NCBI GenBank assembly: GCA_016703535.1
Contig: JADJBV010000001.1
Coordinates: 4,702,001 to 4,766,000 of the forward strand
Direction: 5' to 3'
DNA: 64,000 nt
Origin: Deltaproteobacteria bacterium
GTDB lineage: Bacteria; Myxococcota; Kuafuiibacteriia; Kuafuiibacteriales; Kuafuiibacteriaceae
Shown here: positions 52,491-61,174 of the stretch, piece by piece
Layout of the letters: every line of letters starts with the position of its first letter
How positions within the stretch are numbered: the first letter of the stretch is position 1
The notes under the pieces: generated by a model
Database searches by the model: none
What the model was told of the DNA's origin: nothing
What the model saw: only the letters and a program-made list of their open reading frames with translations
Position numbers and translations under genes: made by a program

Positions 52491-52871
52491 ATGAGGTGGT
52501 GGGTATGCGGCTGGTTCGGTGCCCTGGTCGCTTGCGCCTCGCCGGCCTTTGACGCGGTCCCGGAGTTTCCAGCCCACGAAGAAGAGGAGGACGGGGCCCG
52601 CCACGCCTTGGGCAAAGAGTATCCGTTCTTGTGCCCGTCTTCGGACGATCTGCGGACCGGGGTCGAGTGTGGAACCCAAGCGCTGGTGGGCGATCAAAAC
52701 CTGAGCTGCGACTCGGCCTCTTGCCATGGCGGCTACGACTTTCAGGCGCCCGGCTCCCAGGCCGTTGGCCGCCACCTGCGCGGCGCCGAGGGTCCCAGCT
52801 GCTACACCTGCCACGACGAGGAGTGGAGGAACGACACCAAGGGCCGCGTCCGCTTCGAGGATGACGACTAG
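52491..52871 (+). CDS. Dihaem-like lipoprotein cytochrome
   Basis: 126 residues. Lipobox V-A-C-A, an acidic stretch, then C-Y-T-C-H (a standard haem site) and an unusual C-D-S-A-S-C-H with four residues between the two Cys. The second may bind haem in a rare C-x4-C-H form or just be a Cys pair. It is the first of three cytochrome genes; its stop is followed directly by the next ATG. Confidence 0.75.
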   Translation: MRWWVCGWFGALVACASPAFDAVPEFPAHEEEEDGARHALGKEYPFLCPSSDDLRTGVECGTQALVGDQNLSCDSASCHGGYDFQAPGSQAVGRHLRGAEGPSCYTCHDEEWRNDTKGRVRFEDDD

Positions 52872-53285
52872 ATGAGGCGCTGGGGATGGCTCTTGTTGGT
52901 CGTGGGTTGTGGGCCTCGCACTTTGGCCGAGGTCGATCCGGCGGTCTTCGACTCGACCCCTACTTATGCAAGCCAGGTTGCGCCGCTTTATGGCCGCAGC
53001 TGCGTGAGTTGTCACAGTTCCGATGGCCTGCGGGCCGGCGGCGTGGAGTTGGACCGCTACGACAGCGCCTACGCGGGCCAGGTCCACCAGGTCTGCACCG
53101 CGATCAACGCCGAGGTCCGGGACCACTTCGCGGAGTTCTTGAAGCCGGCCCCCCGTCAGGGCGAAGAGCGGGGACCGTGTGAAGGTTGGGAGCTGGAGTC
53201 GATGCCGACCGGGGCCGTCCGGGCCCTCTCTTTGGAGGAGCAGGTGATCTTGGCGCGATGGTTGGAGCTTGGAGCACCGCCGTGA
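52872..53285 (+). CDS. Monohaem c-type cytochrome lipoprotein
   Basis: 137 residues. Lipobox V-V-G-C-G, and a C-V-S-C-H haem site followed by G-L-R-A-G-G-V-E-L-D-R-Y, the pattern of small cytochrome c domains in planctomycete and myxobacterial surface proteins. Two more Cys follow. It lies between the dihaem lipoprotein and the barrel gene and probably passes electrons along. Confidence 0.82.
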   Translation: MRRWGWLLLVVGCGPRTLAEVDPAVFDSTPTYASQVAPLYGRSCVSCHSSDGLRAGGVELDRYDSAYAGQVHQVCTAINAEVRDHFAEFLKPAPRQGEERGPCEGWELESMPTGAVRALSLEEQVILARWLELGAPP

Positions 53286-54697
53286 AGTGGTTTTGGCTCA
53301 GCGTGACGTTGTTGCTGTGGGCCCTTGCGCCGGGCCAGGCCGAGGCCTTGCCGATGTACGCCTTGGGTTCGGGCCGCACCTGCGGCAACTGCCACATCAG
53401 CCCCACCTACCAAGATCGAGATGGCTGGAAGAACCCAGAGCTCGCCGAACGAAAGTGCAACTTGTCTTGCATTTCCTGCCACGTCAGCCCGGGGGGCGGC
53501 GGCCTGCGCAACACCAGCGGGCGTTATTATGGCCAGTCTTCAGTCTCGATGTTGGCCCTGCAGGAGCGCTCCTATTCGGACTACGGCCGGGACGTGGCGC
53601 CGGCCGGCATGTTGGCCTACTACCGGGAGAACTTCGGCACCGCCTCACCCGATCCCCGGGCCCACGACATCCCCTCCGACTTCAGCGGGGTCCACGAAGA
53701 CCGGCAAGGTGGGGCCCTGAACTTTGGCAAGCCCTTGCTCGGGCCCAGCGAATACGCCCTGTGGGATGGGCGCTACGGTGACCTCAACGCCGATCCGCTG
53801 CTGGCCTTGGGGATGGATCTGCGCGGGGCCTACTGGACCGGGAGCGAAAGTCTTTTCCCGATGCAGCTCGACCTGCACGCTCAACTCCACCCGATCGAAC
53901 ACCTGAGTTTGGTGGGCACCTTGGCGGCCCGGGGGCGCGTCGCCGGGCCTTCGGCGGTCCTGGGACAAGCGAGCCCTGTCTATCCGCGCAACGCCTACCT
54001 GATGCTCCACGAGTTGCCCTACGCGGCGGTGCTGCGGGCCGGGATCTTCCTGCCGACCTTCGGGACCTACGTCGACGATCACACCAGCTACATCCGCCGC
54101 TGGTTCGACCTCGACTTGGCCAAGAGCGAATCGAGTGTACTCGGCGTCGAGGCCAGCATCGCGCCCAACTATCCCTACGCCTCGATCTCCGCCTTTCGGA
54201 ACCTGACCCCGGTCGGGGCGGAAGTCAGCACCGACGGCTACGGGGCCGCGGTGGCCTTGGGCTGGCGGGACCTCAGCTTCAGCGCCGGCGCCCACGCGAT
54301 GTTGAAGCGCGGGGACGTGACGGCGGATCTGGACGCCATCGGCCTCAGCTGGGGCCTGAGCCCCTTCGCCCTTTGGGAGTCGGTCCCGCTGGTGACCATG
54401 GGAGAGCTCACCTTTGGGCGGCGCGCCGATCCGATCGTCGGCGGCGATCGAACCATCTTTGCCCTCTACCAAGAGGTCTGGTGGTTGATCGCCAACGGCC
54501 TCGACCTGCGCCTCAAGTACGATCTCGGCTCCCAAGATCTCAGCGCCTCCGACGCCCTGGAGCAGCGGCTCTCTTTGGGCCTGGGGGTCTCGCCGGTGCC
54601 GGGCCTGAGCTTGTTGATCCAAGGGCGCACCTTGGTGCCCGCCGCCGGAGTAGAGGGTGGAAGTGATCTCTTCACCACGCTGCACCTGTGGTTGTGA
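53282..54697 (+). CDS. Outer-membrane barrel fused to an N-terminal dihaem cytochrome domain
   Basis: 471 residues. A signal peptide, then C-G-N-C-H and C-I-S-C-H (two haem sites, about residues 35-70), a short spacer, and a long strand-rich region with many aromatic residues ending in L-H-L-W-L, typical of a beta-barrel. This joins a cytochrome and a porin in one chain, like the porin-cytochrome conduits for electron transfer across the outer membrane, though those normally use separate proteins. GTG start with a 4-nt overlap of the previous stop. The three cytochrome genes form one operon. Confidence 0.78.
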   Translation: MKWFWLSVTLLLWALAPGQAEALPMYALGSGRTCGNCHISPTYQDRDGWKNPELAERKCNLSCISCHVSPGGGGLRNTSGRYYGQSSVSMLALQERSYSDYGRDVAPAGMLAYYRENFGTASPDPRAHDIPSDFSGVHEDRQGGALNFGKPLLGPSEYALWDGRYGDLNADPLLALGMDLRGAYWTGSESLFPMQLDLHAQLHPIEHLSLVGTLAARGRVAGPSAVLGQASPVYPRNAYLMLHELPYAAVLRAGIFLPTFGTYVDDHTSYIRRWFDLDLAKSESSVLGVEASIAPNYPYASISAFRNLTPVGAEVSTDGYGAAVALGWRDLSFSAGAHAMLKRGDVTADLDAIGLSWGLSPFALWESVPLVTMGELTFGRRADPIVGGDRTIFALYQEVWWLIANGLDLRLKYDLGSQDLSASDALEQRLSLGLGVSPVPGLSLLIQGRTLVPAAGVEGGSDLFTTLHLWL

Positions 54698-54706
54698 GCG
54701 GGGCGA

Positions 54707-56341
54707 TCAGCGGAGGTCGAGGAGGGTCCAGATCGGGACGCCGTCGACCCGCTTCTCGAGGATCACCTTGCGGCCCCGGTAACGCTGCAGATCGGCGCCA
54801 TAGCGGGCGAAGCGGCGTTCGTGGGTGATGACCAAGAAGTTGGCCTCCCGTTCGCTGTTGACCACCTGGATGTCAGGGCGGAGCTCGCCGGCCTTTTTGT
54901 ACCAGTTGTAGGTGCGCACGTACTCCCAGTTGTTGGGGAGGAAGTGGACCTTGGTGTTGGGGGGCGCGTTGGCCGAAAGCCACCCGACCAGATCCCGAAA
55001 GGCGAGATCGTAATATTGGCGCTCGAAGCCCAAGGCGGTGGCGCCGCGCAGGCCCGAGACCAAGCCGTTGTAGGCCGACAAGGCGTAGGGCCCGAAGTGG
55101 AGTTGGAGCGCCAAGGCCGAGGCCACCCCCAAGGTGACCACCCCAGCGACGAGGGCCCGGGCTCGGGGGGTCACGACCGCCTCGTACAACCTCAAGGCGC
55201 CGTAGCCGGCGAGCAGGCACCAGAACGGGAAAAACGGCGCAAAGAGCTTTTCGCCGCCGTATTTGGCGCCCCCCGAAAAAGCGACGATCAAGATCGCGAA
55301 GGCCGCGTGCAGCGCCGAGGAGAGGATCAGATCTCCTTCCTTCCGTTGATCATCGTCGGGGCCCTCCCGGTGGCGCAGGCGCCGGGCCACCACCGCCGCC
55401 CCAAAACCAAGGCCCACCAAGGCCAAGGCGGTGATCGCCAACGGGGTGGTGGTGGCCGCCATGGTGAAGGGTGCGTGCCACGGCGCGTGGGGATCTTTTG
55501 AATATACGGTGCCGAAGTAGAGAAAGAGGATGCCGTAGTGGTGGAGGTGAAAGCCGACGTAGGCGCCCACCCGCTGGAACAGATCGAACCAAAGCCAAGG
55601 CCAAAGCCCCAGGAAGACCAAGGGCCCGACGGTGGCCATGGTCACCAAGGTGGTCGGGATCCGAGGCAGGTTGAAGGTGCGGGGATCTCGGGGCTCACCT
55701 CTGCCGAGGCCCCAGCGGGTGAGCATCAAGAAGAGGCCGTAAGGCAACAACAAGAACGGGCCGTTGAGTTTGGTGGCCGAGGCCAAGCCGAAGAGCACGC
55801 CGGCGACCCACCCGGCCCGAGGGCGACGTTCGGCCTCCAACACCGCCGCCGCGGCCAAGAAGTACATGGTGGCCACCGGCACGTCCAAGGTGGCGGCGTG
55901 GGAGTGAAAGAAGAAGCGCGGCAACAGGAGCAGCAGCAACACCGCCAGGCCCCCGGCGTACAGGCCCCGTTCGGCGCCCAGGTGTCGGCGGGCCAACCAG
56001 ATCATCGCCGCGGCCAACAAGGTCGAAAACAACACCGTGCCCACCCGGGCCGAGTCGGTGGGCCCGAGCCAACCGCGGAAGGCGAAGTGGCAGAGGCCAA
56101 AGACGTACTTCGCCAGCGGCGGGTGTTCGTGGTTCGGCTCGAAGGCCCGATCGATGGACTCCCGCTGGAACGCGCCGTCGAAGCGAACCACCTTGCCCAA
56201 CCACTCGGCGTAGCTGATGCCCGCGGGGATGTAGAAGTCGTCGTCGTCGGTCAACGCGGCCTGAGGCAAGGCCGCCAGCTGGAGCACCAGGTAAAACAGG
56301 ACCAACACCGGTCCGCCGAACTTGAGCAGCCAGCCCTTCAC
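54707..56341 (-). CDS. PMT/ArnT-like lipid-linked-sugar glycosyltransferase (GT39/GT83 type)
   Basis: 544 residues with about 10-12 membrane helices and a soluble C-terminal domain. The first loop has D-D-D-D-F-Y-I-P-A-G and N-H-E-H-P-P-L-A-K, the catalytic Asp and substrate-binding motif of the PMT/ArnT superfamily. It uses a polyprenyl-phosphate sugar. The GT2 enzyme upstream in the same strand would supply that sugar. Target (protein, lipid or glycan) unknown. ATG overlaps the previous stop (ATGA). Confidence 0.88.
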   Translation of the reverse strand: MKGWLLKFGGPVLVLFYLVLQLAALPQAALTDDDDFYIPAGISYAEWLGKVVRFDGAFQRESIDRAFEPNHEHPPLAKYVFGLCHFAFRGWLGPTDSARVGTVLFSTLLAAAMIWLARRHLGAERGLYAGGLAVLLLLLLPRFFFHSHAATLDVPVATMYFLAAAAVLEAERRPRAGWVAGVLFGLASATKLNGPFLLLPYGLFLMLTRWGLGRGEPRDPRTFNLPRIPTTLVTMATVGPLVFLGLWPWLWFDLFQRVGAYVGFHLHHYGILFLYFGTVYSKDPHAPWHAPFTMAATTTPLAITALALVGLGFGAAVVARRLRHREGPDDDQRKEGDLILSSALHAAFAILIVAFSGGAKYGGEKLFAPFFPFWCLLAGYGALRLYEAVVTPRARALVAGVVTLGVASALALQLHFGPYALSAYNGLVSGLRGATALGFERQYYDLAFRDLVGWLSANAPPNTKVHFLPNNWEYVRTYNWYKKAGELRPDIQVVNSEREANFLVITHERRFARYGADLQRYRGRKVILEKRVDGVPIWTLLDLR

Positions 56342-57231
56342 GGCCCGGGCACCTCGGTGAGGGTGGCGTTGAGGCAGTGGTGGCGGCGGCCGTCCCGGGC
56401 GGTGGTGATCCGCAGCTCGATCGGCAAAGCGGCGTCGACTCGGAACTTGCCGATGCGGAAGCCGACCTGGTTGGGCACGGCCAAGCGCCCCTTCGGCTGT
56501 TGGTTCTGGCGGATGTCGATGCCGACCGGCGCCCCATCGGCGGTCCCGGTCACCGCGTCGTCGGTCATGCCGGCCTCCACGGTCAACTCCAGGTGTCGCC
56601 CGGCCGCGGGGGCGTTATGCGCGGGCAAGGTGAAGACGATGACCCCGCCGGTGGTCGGGTGGGCCCAGACGCACTCCCGATCGGCGCCGCCGATGTGCAG
56701 GGTCCGAGGAGCGGCGTAGAGCCACTCGGCCTCGCCAGGGCAGTCGAAGCCTCCTTCGGCCCGGGCGCGGTTGCAGACGGCGCTGACCGTTCCTTCGGGG
56801 CGTTCGACCTTCATCACGTTGGGGTCGAGGCTCGACAAAAGTTCGTAGACTGGCGCGGGACCGTCCCCTGAGGGCTCGAAGATCCGCAGCACCAAAGGCT
56901 CGGGCAACTCGACCACCTTGGCCTCGCCTTCGAAGCCGAACATCGGCTGATCGATCCGATCGAGGAGCAACACCCGGCGTCCGCTCCGCACCGCCAACAC
57001 CGGCAGATCGGGCCGGGCCGCCAGCTCACCCAAGGCCGCCAGTTCGCTCACGCCAAAAAGCGGCGAGTGGACCACCAGATCTCCCGGCTGTTGGTGTTCC
57101 TTCAACACCCGAACGGCCTGGGCCATGACCTCGGCCGAAACCGGCCCGGGATCGGATCGCAAGACAACTTGCAGATCGAAGAGCGCCGCCAGGATCACCA
57201 GGCCGAGGCCCAACCAAACGCCGGGCCTCAT
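56338..57231 (-). CDS. Membrane-anchored hypothetical protein of the glycosylation cluster
   Basis: 297 residues with one N-terminal membrane segment (about 5-20) and a periplasmic domain of mixed beta and helix. It has Cys residues near the middle and end (V-C-N-R-A-R, E-C-V-W-A and H-C-L-N-A-T). No family. It sits between asnB and the GT39 gene with 4-nt overlaps on both sides, so it is likely part of the same pathway. A GCAAG-N4-CTTGC palindrome lies inside. Confidence 0.65.
   Translation of the reverse strand: MRPGVWLGLGLVILAALFDLQVVLRSDPGPVSAEVMAQAVRVLKEHQQPGDLVVHSPLFGVSELAALGELAARPDLPVLAVRSGRRVLLLDRIDQPMFGFEGEAKVVELPEPLVLRIFEPSGDGPAPVYELLSSLDPNVMKVERPEGTVSAVCNRARAEGGFDCPGEAEWLYAAPRTLHIGGADRECVWAHPTTGGVIVFTLPAHNAPAAGRHLELTVEAGMTDDAVTGTADGAPVGIDIRQNQQPKGRLAVPNQVGFRIGKFRVDAALPIELRITTARDGRRHHCLNATLTEVPGP
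57159..57172. repeat. Dispersed palindrome GCAAG-N4-CTTGC (within glycosylation-cluster gene)
   Basis: Exact copy, centre ACAA. The only exact copy seen after 28 kb. Confidence 0.85.
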
Positions 57232-59213
57232 CCCGCCGCCCGCACCGCCGCCGGCTGCGGCACGGCCCGAGCCACGCCCGGTCCAAACCGCTCCAACCAA
57301 AGTTCGAAGGCCAACAGGGTCCACAGCGGCTTGCGGTGGTCGGCCACGCCGGCTTGGTGTTCCTTGAGCAAACGCCCGACCTCATCGGGTTCGAGCCAAC
57401 CTTCTCGGCGCAACTTGTCGGGGGCCAACAGCTCGTGGGCCAGGCCCTTCAGCGGACCTCGCAGCCACTCGCCGATCGGCACACCAAAACCTTTTTTAGG
57501 GCGATCGACGATCTCCGCGGGCAACCATCGGCGGGCCGCCTGCTTGAGGAGGTATTTGGTGGTCAAACCTTTGAGCTTGAGGGCGCCCGGGATGGCCGCG
57601 GCCAACTCGACGACGCGGGTGTCGAGGAGCGGGGCCCGGACCTCCAGGCCCCGGGCCATGGAGGCCCGATCGACCTTCACTAGCACGTCGCCGGTCAGGT
57701 ACAGGCGCCCGTACTGGAGCATGGCCCGATCCCACCGATCCCGAGCGTCGCTGCCTTGGTGGATCTGAGCGATCACCGCGTAGGGATCTTCGGCCAGGGC
57801 CGCGCCCCGGATCCCCGGGGCCAACACCTGGGCCAACTCACTCGGCAAAAACGAGCCGAGCCAGGCCTGATGCCGGGCCTCGGGCCCATACCCCAAGCCC
57901 TGGGCGAAGCGCTTGACCTTGAAGTCGAAGCTGAAGTTCTGCCGCGACACCGGCAACAGCCGGGCCGCCCGCTGGGCCAGGCGCCCCAAGCCGGCCTCCA
58001 TCGACAGCGGCAACACTCGGTCCAGGTACTGAGCGACCGCGTCGGCCTGGAAGGTGGGGTAGCCGAGGAACAACTCGTCGCCGCCGTCTCCACCCAAGGC
58101 CACCGTCACGTGTTGCCGGGTGAAGCGGGACAACAGGTAGGTCGGGATCACCGAGGCGTCGCCCAACGGCTCACAGAGGAAGTCGGCGACCTCGGGCAAG
58201 ATGTCGAGCATCACCTGAGGCGACAGCTGCTCTTCGTGGTGGTTGGTGCCGAGGTGTTTTGCAACCCGCCTTGCATGCGGCCCCTCGTCGAAGGACTTGT
58301 CGACGAAGGTGATGGAGAAGGTCTGGATGGTGTGGGGCGGCACCACGTCGGCCATCGCCGCCGCCACCGTGGAAGAGTCGACGCCCCCGGACAACAAGAC
58401 GCCGAGGGGCACGTCGGAGATCAGCCGATCCCGGGTGGCCTCCCGGATCAGGTGGCGCAGGTGTTCAATGAGCTCGTTCTCTGACTTGCCCTCGACGTCC
58501 TTGCGGGCCGGGGAGCTGGCGAAGCGGAGGCGCCAAAACTCTCGGGTCTGAGCGTGACCTTTGCCTTGATCCCACAACATCCAGGTGCCGGGCAGCAACT
58601 TCTGGGCACCTTCGTAGATGGTGCGGCCCTCGGGCACACACTCGTAGGTCAGGTATTGGGCCAAGGCCACCGGCGAAAGTTGGCGCTCGAAGTCCGGGTG
58701 CTGCAGCAACGCCTTCAGCTCCGAGGCGAAGATCAAGGTGCGCCGCTCCCGCCCCACCAACGCAAAATACAGGGGCTTTTTGCCCACCCGATCCCGGGCC
58801 AAAAACAGCTGCCGCTTGCGGCCGTCCCAGACCGCCAAGGCGAACATGCCGTCGATGCGTTCGGTCAAGGCCGGGCCCCAGGCGTCCCAGCCGTGGACCA
58901 CCACCTCCGAGTCACTTTTGGTCTTGAAGTGGTAGCCCTGTTGGATCAGCTCTTCGCGCAGGCCCTGGAAGTTGTAGAGCTCACCGTTGACCACCGCTTG
59001 GACCCGGCCGTCTTCGCTGCCCAGGGGTTGGTGCCCGCCCGAGAGATCGATGATCGAGAGGCGGCGATGCCCAAGGCCGGCCCCCCCCAACTCATCGATG
59101 TAATAACCGGCGTCGTCGGGGCCCCGGCGCGCCAAGGTCTGGTTCATGGCGGCGAGGATCTCGGGATCGACCCTCGCCCCCGGGGGGACCACCATGCCCG
59201 AGATGCCGCACAT
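57228..59213 (-). CDS. asnB: Glutamine-hydrolysing asparagine synthase
   Basis: 661 residues. The start M-C-G-I-S-G gives the catalytic Cys 2 of the class II glutaminase domain. The synthase domain has L-S-G-G-V-D-S-S, the ATP pyrophosphatase loop. Asparagine synthase domains inside polysaccharide and surface-glycan clusters are common and may transfer amides onto sugars instead of making free Asn. The ATG at 59213 is clear. It lies 15 nt after the GT2 gene. Confidence 0.95.
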   Translation of the reverse strand: MCGISGMVVPPGARVDPEILAAMNQTLARRGPDDAGYYIDELGGAGLGHRRLSIIDLSGGHQPLGSEDGRVQAVVNGELYNFQGLREELIQQGYHFKTKSDSEVVVHGWDAWGPALTERIDGMFALAVWDGRKRQLFLARDRVGKKPLYFALVGRERRTLIFASELKALLQHPDFERQLSPVALAQYLTYECVPEGRTIYEGAQKLLPGTWMLWDQGKGHAQTREFWRLRFASSPARKDVEGKSENELIEHLRHLIREATRDRLISDVPLGVLLSGGVDSSTVAAAMADVVPPHTIQTFSITFVDKSFDEGPHARRVAKHLGTNHHEEQLSPQVMLDILPEVADFLCEPLGDASVIPTYLLSRFTRQHVTVALGGDGGDELFLGYPTFQADAVAQYLDRVLPLSMEAGLGRLAQRAARLLPVSRQNFSFDFKVKRFAQGLGYGPEARHQAWLGSFLPSELAQVLAPGIRGAALAEDPYAVIAQIHQGSDARDRWDRAMLQYGRLYLTGDVLVKVDRASMARGLEVRAPLLDTRVVELAAAIPGALKLKGLTTKYLLKQAARRWLPAEIVDRPKKGFGVPIGEWLRGPLKGLAHELLAPDKLRREGWLEPDEVGRLLKEHQAGVADHRKPLWTLLAFELWLERFGPGVARAVPQPAAVRAAG

Positions 59214-59228
59214 CAGCTCGCTCCGAAG

Positions 59229-60254
59229 TCAGGCGATGAAAGAGTCTCGGCGCTTGGTCCGGACCACGTTCTTCCGCTCCCGCACCATGTAGATCGGGCG
59301 GGACTGGCTCTCGTGATAGGTGCGGATGCCGATCTCCGCCAACAGCCCCATGAAGATGGCCTGCATGCCGAGCAGGCCAAGGAACACCGCGATGATCAAG
59401 AACGGGTTTCGATGGGCCCAGACGTCGTGCACGTACTTGGCGTAGAGGGTGTAGGCGCCGGAGAGGACGGCGCCGCCGAAGAGCAAAAATCCCAGGCCGC
59501 CGAAGAAGTAGATCGGCTTGGTGCCGTAGCTGCCGAGGAACTTCACCACCAGCAGATCCAAGATGACCTTGAAGGTCCGCATGATGCCGTACTTGGATTG
59601 TCCGTATTTGCGGGCCCGATGGCCGACCGCGACCTCGGTGACCTTGGCGCCGGACCAGCTGGCGTAGATCGGGATGAAGCGGTGCATCTCGCCGTAGAGG
59701 TTGACCGGATCGAGGACCTCCCGCCGGTAGGCCTTGAGGGTGCAGCCGTAGTCGTGCAGGTGCACGCCGCTGACCTTGGAGATGATCCAGTTGGCGATCA
59801 TCGAGGGGATCTTGCGGGAGAAGGTCTTGTCTTGGCGGTTCTTGCGCCAACCCGAGACCACGTCGTAGCCCTCCTCGACCTTGGCCATCAGATCGGGGAT
59901 CGAGTTGGGGTCGTTCTGGAGGTCGGCGTCGAGGGGGATGATCACCTCGCCGGTCGAGTGATCCATGCCGGCGACCATGGCCGCGGTCTGACCGAAGTTG
60001 CGGCGGAAGCGGACCAACTTCACCCGGGGCTCTCTTTCGCCCCAGGCGCTCAGTTTTTCCCAGGTCTTGTCTCGGCTGCCGTCGTCGACCAACACCACCT
60101 CGGCGTCCAGGTTGTGCCGCTGGATGACCTGGAAGACCTCGGTCATCAGCTCATCGACGCTCTCTTCTTCGTTGTAGCAAGGGATGACGAGGGAGACCCG
60201 AGGTACGGGCACCACTTCCCCATCGGTGGCCACCAGGTTGGGCCCTTCGACCAT
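59229..60254 (-). CDS. GT2 family polyprenyl-phosphate glycosyltransferase (DPM1-like)
   Basis: 341 residues. The GT-A domain has V-S-L-V-I-P-C-Y-N-E-E and a D-A-D-L-Q-N-D metal motif. Two C-terminal membrane helices follow (about 242-265 and 275-300). Such enzymes make polyprenyl-phosphate sugars, the donor for GT39/GT83 enzymes. ATG 60254 or GTG 60263 may be the start; the GTG is closer to an AGAGGGG ribosome-binding site. It lies in the minus-strand glycosylation cluster. Confidence 0.9.
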   Translation of the reverse strand: MVEGPNLVATDGEVVPVPRVSLVIPCYNEEESVDELMTEVFQVIQRHNLDAEVVLVDDGSRDKTWEKLSAWGEREPRVKLVRFRRNFGQTAAMVAGMDHSTGEVIIPLDADLQNDPNSIPDLMAKVEEGYDVVSGWRKNRQDKTFSRKIPSMIANWIISKVSGVHLHDYGCTLKAYRREVLDPVNLYGEMHRFIPIYASWSGAKVTEVAVGHRARKYGQSKYGIMRTFKVILDLLVVKFLGSYGTKPIYFFGGLGFLLFGGAVLSGAYTLYAKYVHDVWAHRNPFLIIAVFLGLLGMQAIFMGLLAEIGIRTYHESQSRPIYMVRERKNVVRTKRRDSFIA

Positions 60255-60270
60255 CGCGCTCACGACCCCT

Positions 60271-61149
60271 CTACTCCCGGCGTGGCAATCCCGCTCGGAC
60301 TTCCAGCTCGGCCCGGAGGCGGCCCAGGCCCCGCCCATAGCCATCGAGCCCACCGACCGCATCCGGGGCGTCCCCTATAAGGGTTCGCAACAGGGCGGCC
60401 ACACCTTCGAGCTGGGAGTCCGCGCACAGCGGGCGCGCTTTGACCAGCCCGCGATGCTTGAGCTCGGCGGTGACCGCGTCCCGCAGCCCTTCGGCGTCCA
60501 AAACCACCAAAGCGGCGGCGCCCAACATTCCCCGGCTGGCCTTCTGCTTCTGCCCTTCGGCGACCGCGGCCTTGAGGCCCGGCAGGTCCGCCTCGATCAA
60601 GCAGCGGCCCGAGCGCAGGTACTCCTCGGGGGTCGGCATGCCCTTGAGCCCCGCCGCCGGCTGGGCCGGGCCCTCCACCCCTTTGGGGATGCTCCGGGTC
60701 GGGACGATCGGCGGGATCACCAGCGGCGCCGCGGGCCGTGGGGCCGCGGAGATCGCCCGGACCGAAGAGCCGCTGTCCATGATCGGCTCGCCCGGACCTT
60801 GGGCCAACTCATCGAGGGCCGCTTCGGCCTCGGGATCCGAAGGCGGCTCCGGCTCGGGCTCGACCTGAGCGACGCTCGAAGTCCGGGTGGCGGCGGCCTT
60901 GGCTTCGGCCTGGGCACGCAGCCGGGCCAGCCGGTTGTGAAAAGCGTCGGCCTCTTTTTCAGCCTCGGCCAACATCACCTGCTCCCGGGACTCGTACTCC
61001 TGTTGGCCTCCGGTCAGGGTCTCGACGCAGCGGGCGTCGCTGTTCGGGTCGGACTGGCACTGGGCCAACAGAGGATCGACGCCCGGCGCCCGGGTGGTGC
61101 GACATCCCAGGGCCAAACAGCCGAACAAGAGGAGGGGCCCAAATCGCAT
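60271..61149 (-). CDS. Lipoprotein with coiled-coil and Pro-rich region
   Basis: 292 residues. Lipobox A-L-G-C. A helical, Glu/Ala-rich stretch (about 55-95, likely coiled coil), a Pro-rich part and a C-terminal helical domain. No family. It lies between the HEAT-repeat gene and the GT2 gene with short gaps on the same strand. Confidence 0.7.
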   Translation of the reverse strand: MRFGPLLLFGCLALGCRTTRAPGVDPLLAQCQSDPNSDARCVETLTGGQQEYESREQVMLAEAEKEADAFHNRLARLRAQAEAKAAATRTSSVAQVEPEPEPPSDPEAEAALDELAQGPGEPIMDSGSSVRAISAAPRPAAPLVIPPIVPTRSIPKGVEGPAQPAAGLKGMPTPEEYLRSGRCLIEADLPGLKAAVAEGQKQKASRGMLGAAALVVLDAEGLRDAVTAELKHRGLVKARPLCADSQLEGVAALLRTLIGDAPDAVGGLDGYGRGLGRLRAELEVRAGLPRRE

Positions 61150-61174
61150 CTGGGATCAAACGCTAGAACGGGGA

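Noticed and set aside
58554..60380. A 608-codon open frame on the plus strand
   Set aside because: It is antisense to asnB and the GT2 gene, both certain genes. Long antisense frames are common in G+C-rich DNA.
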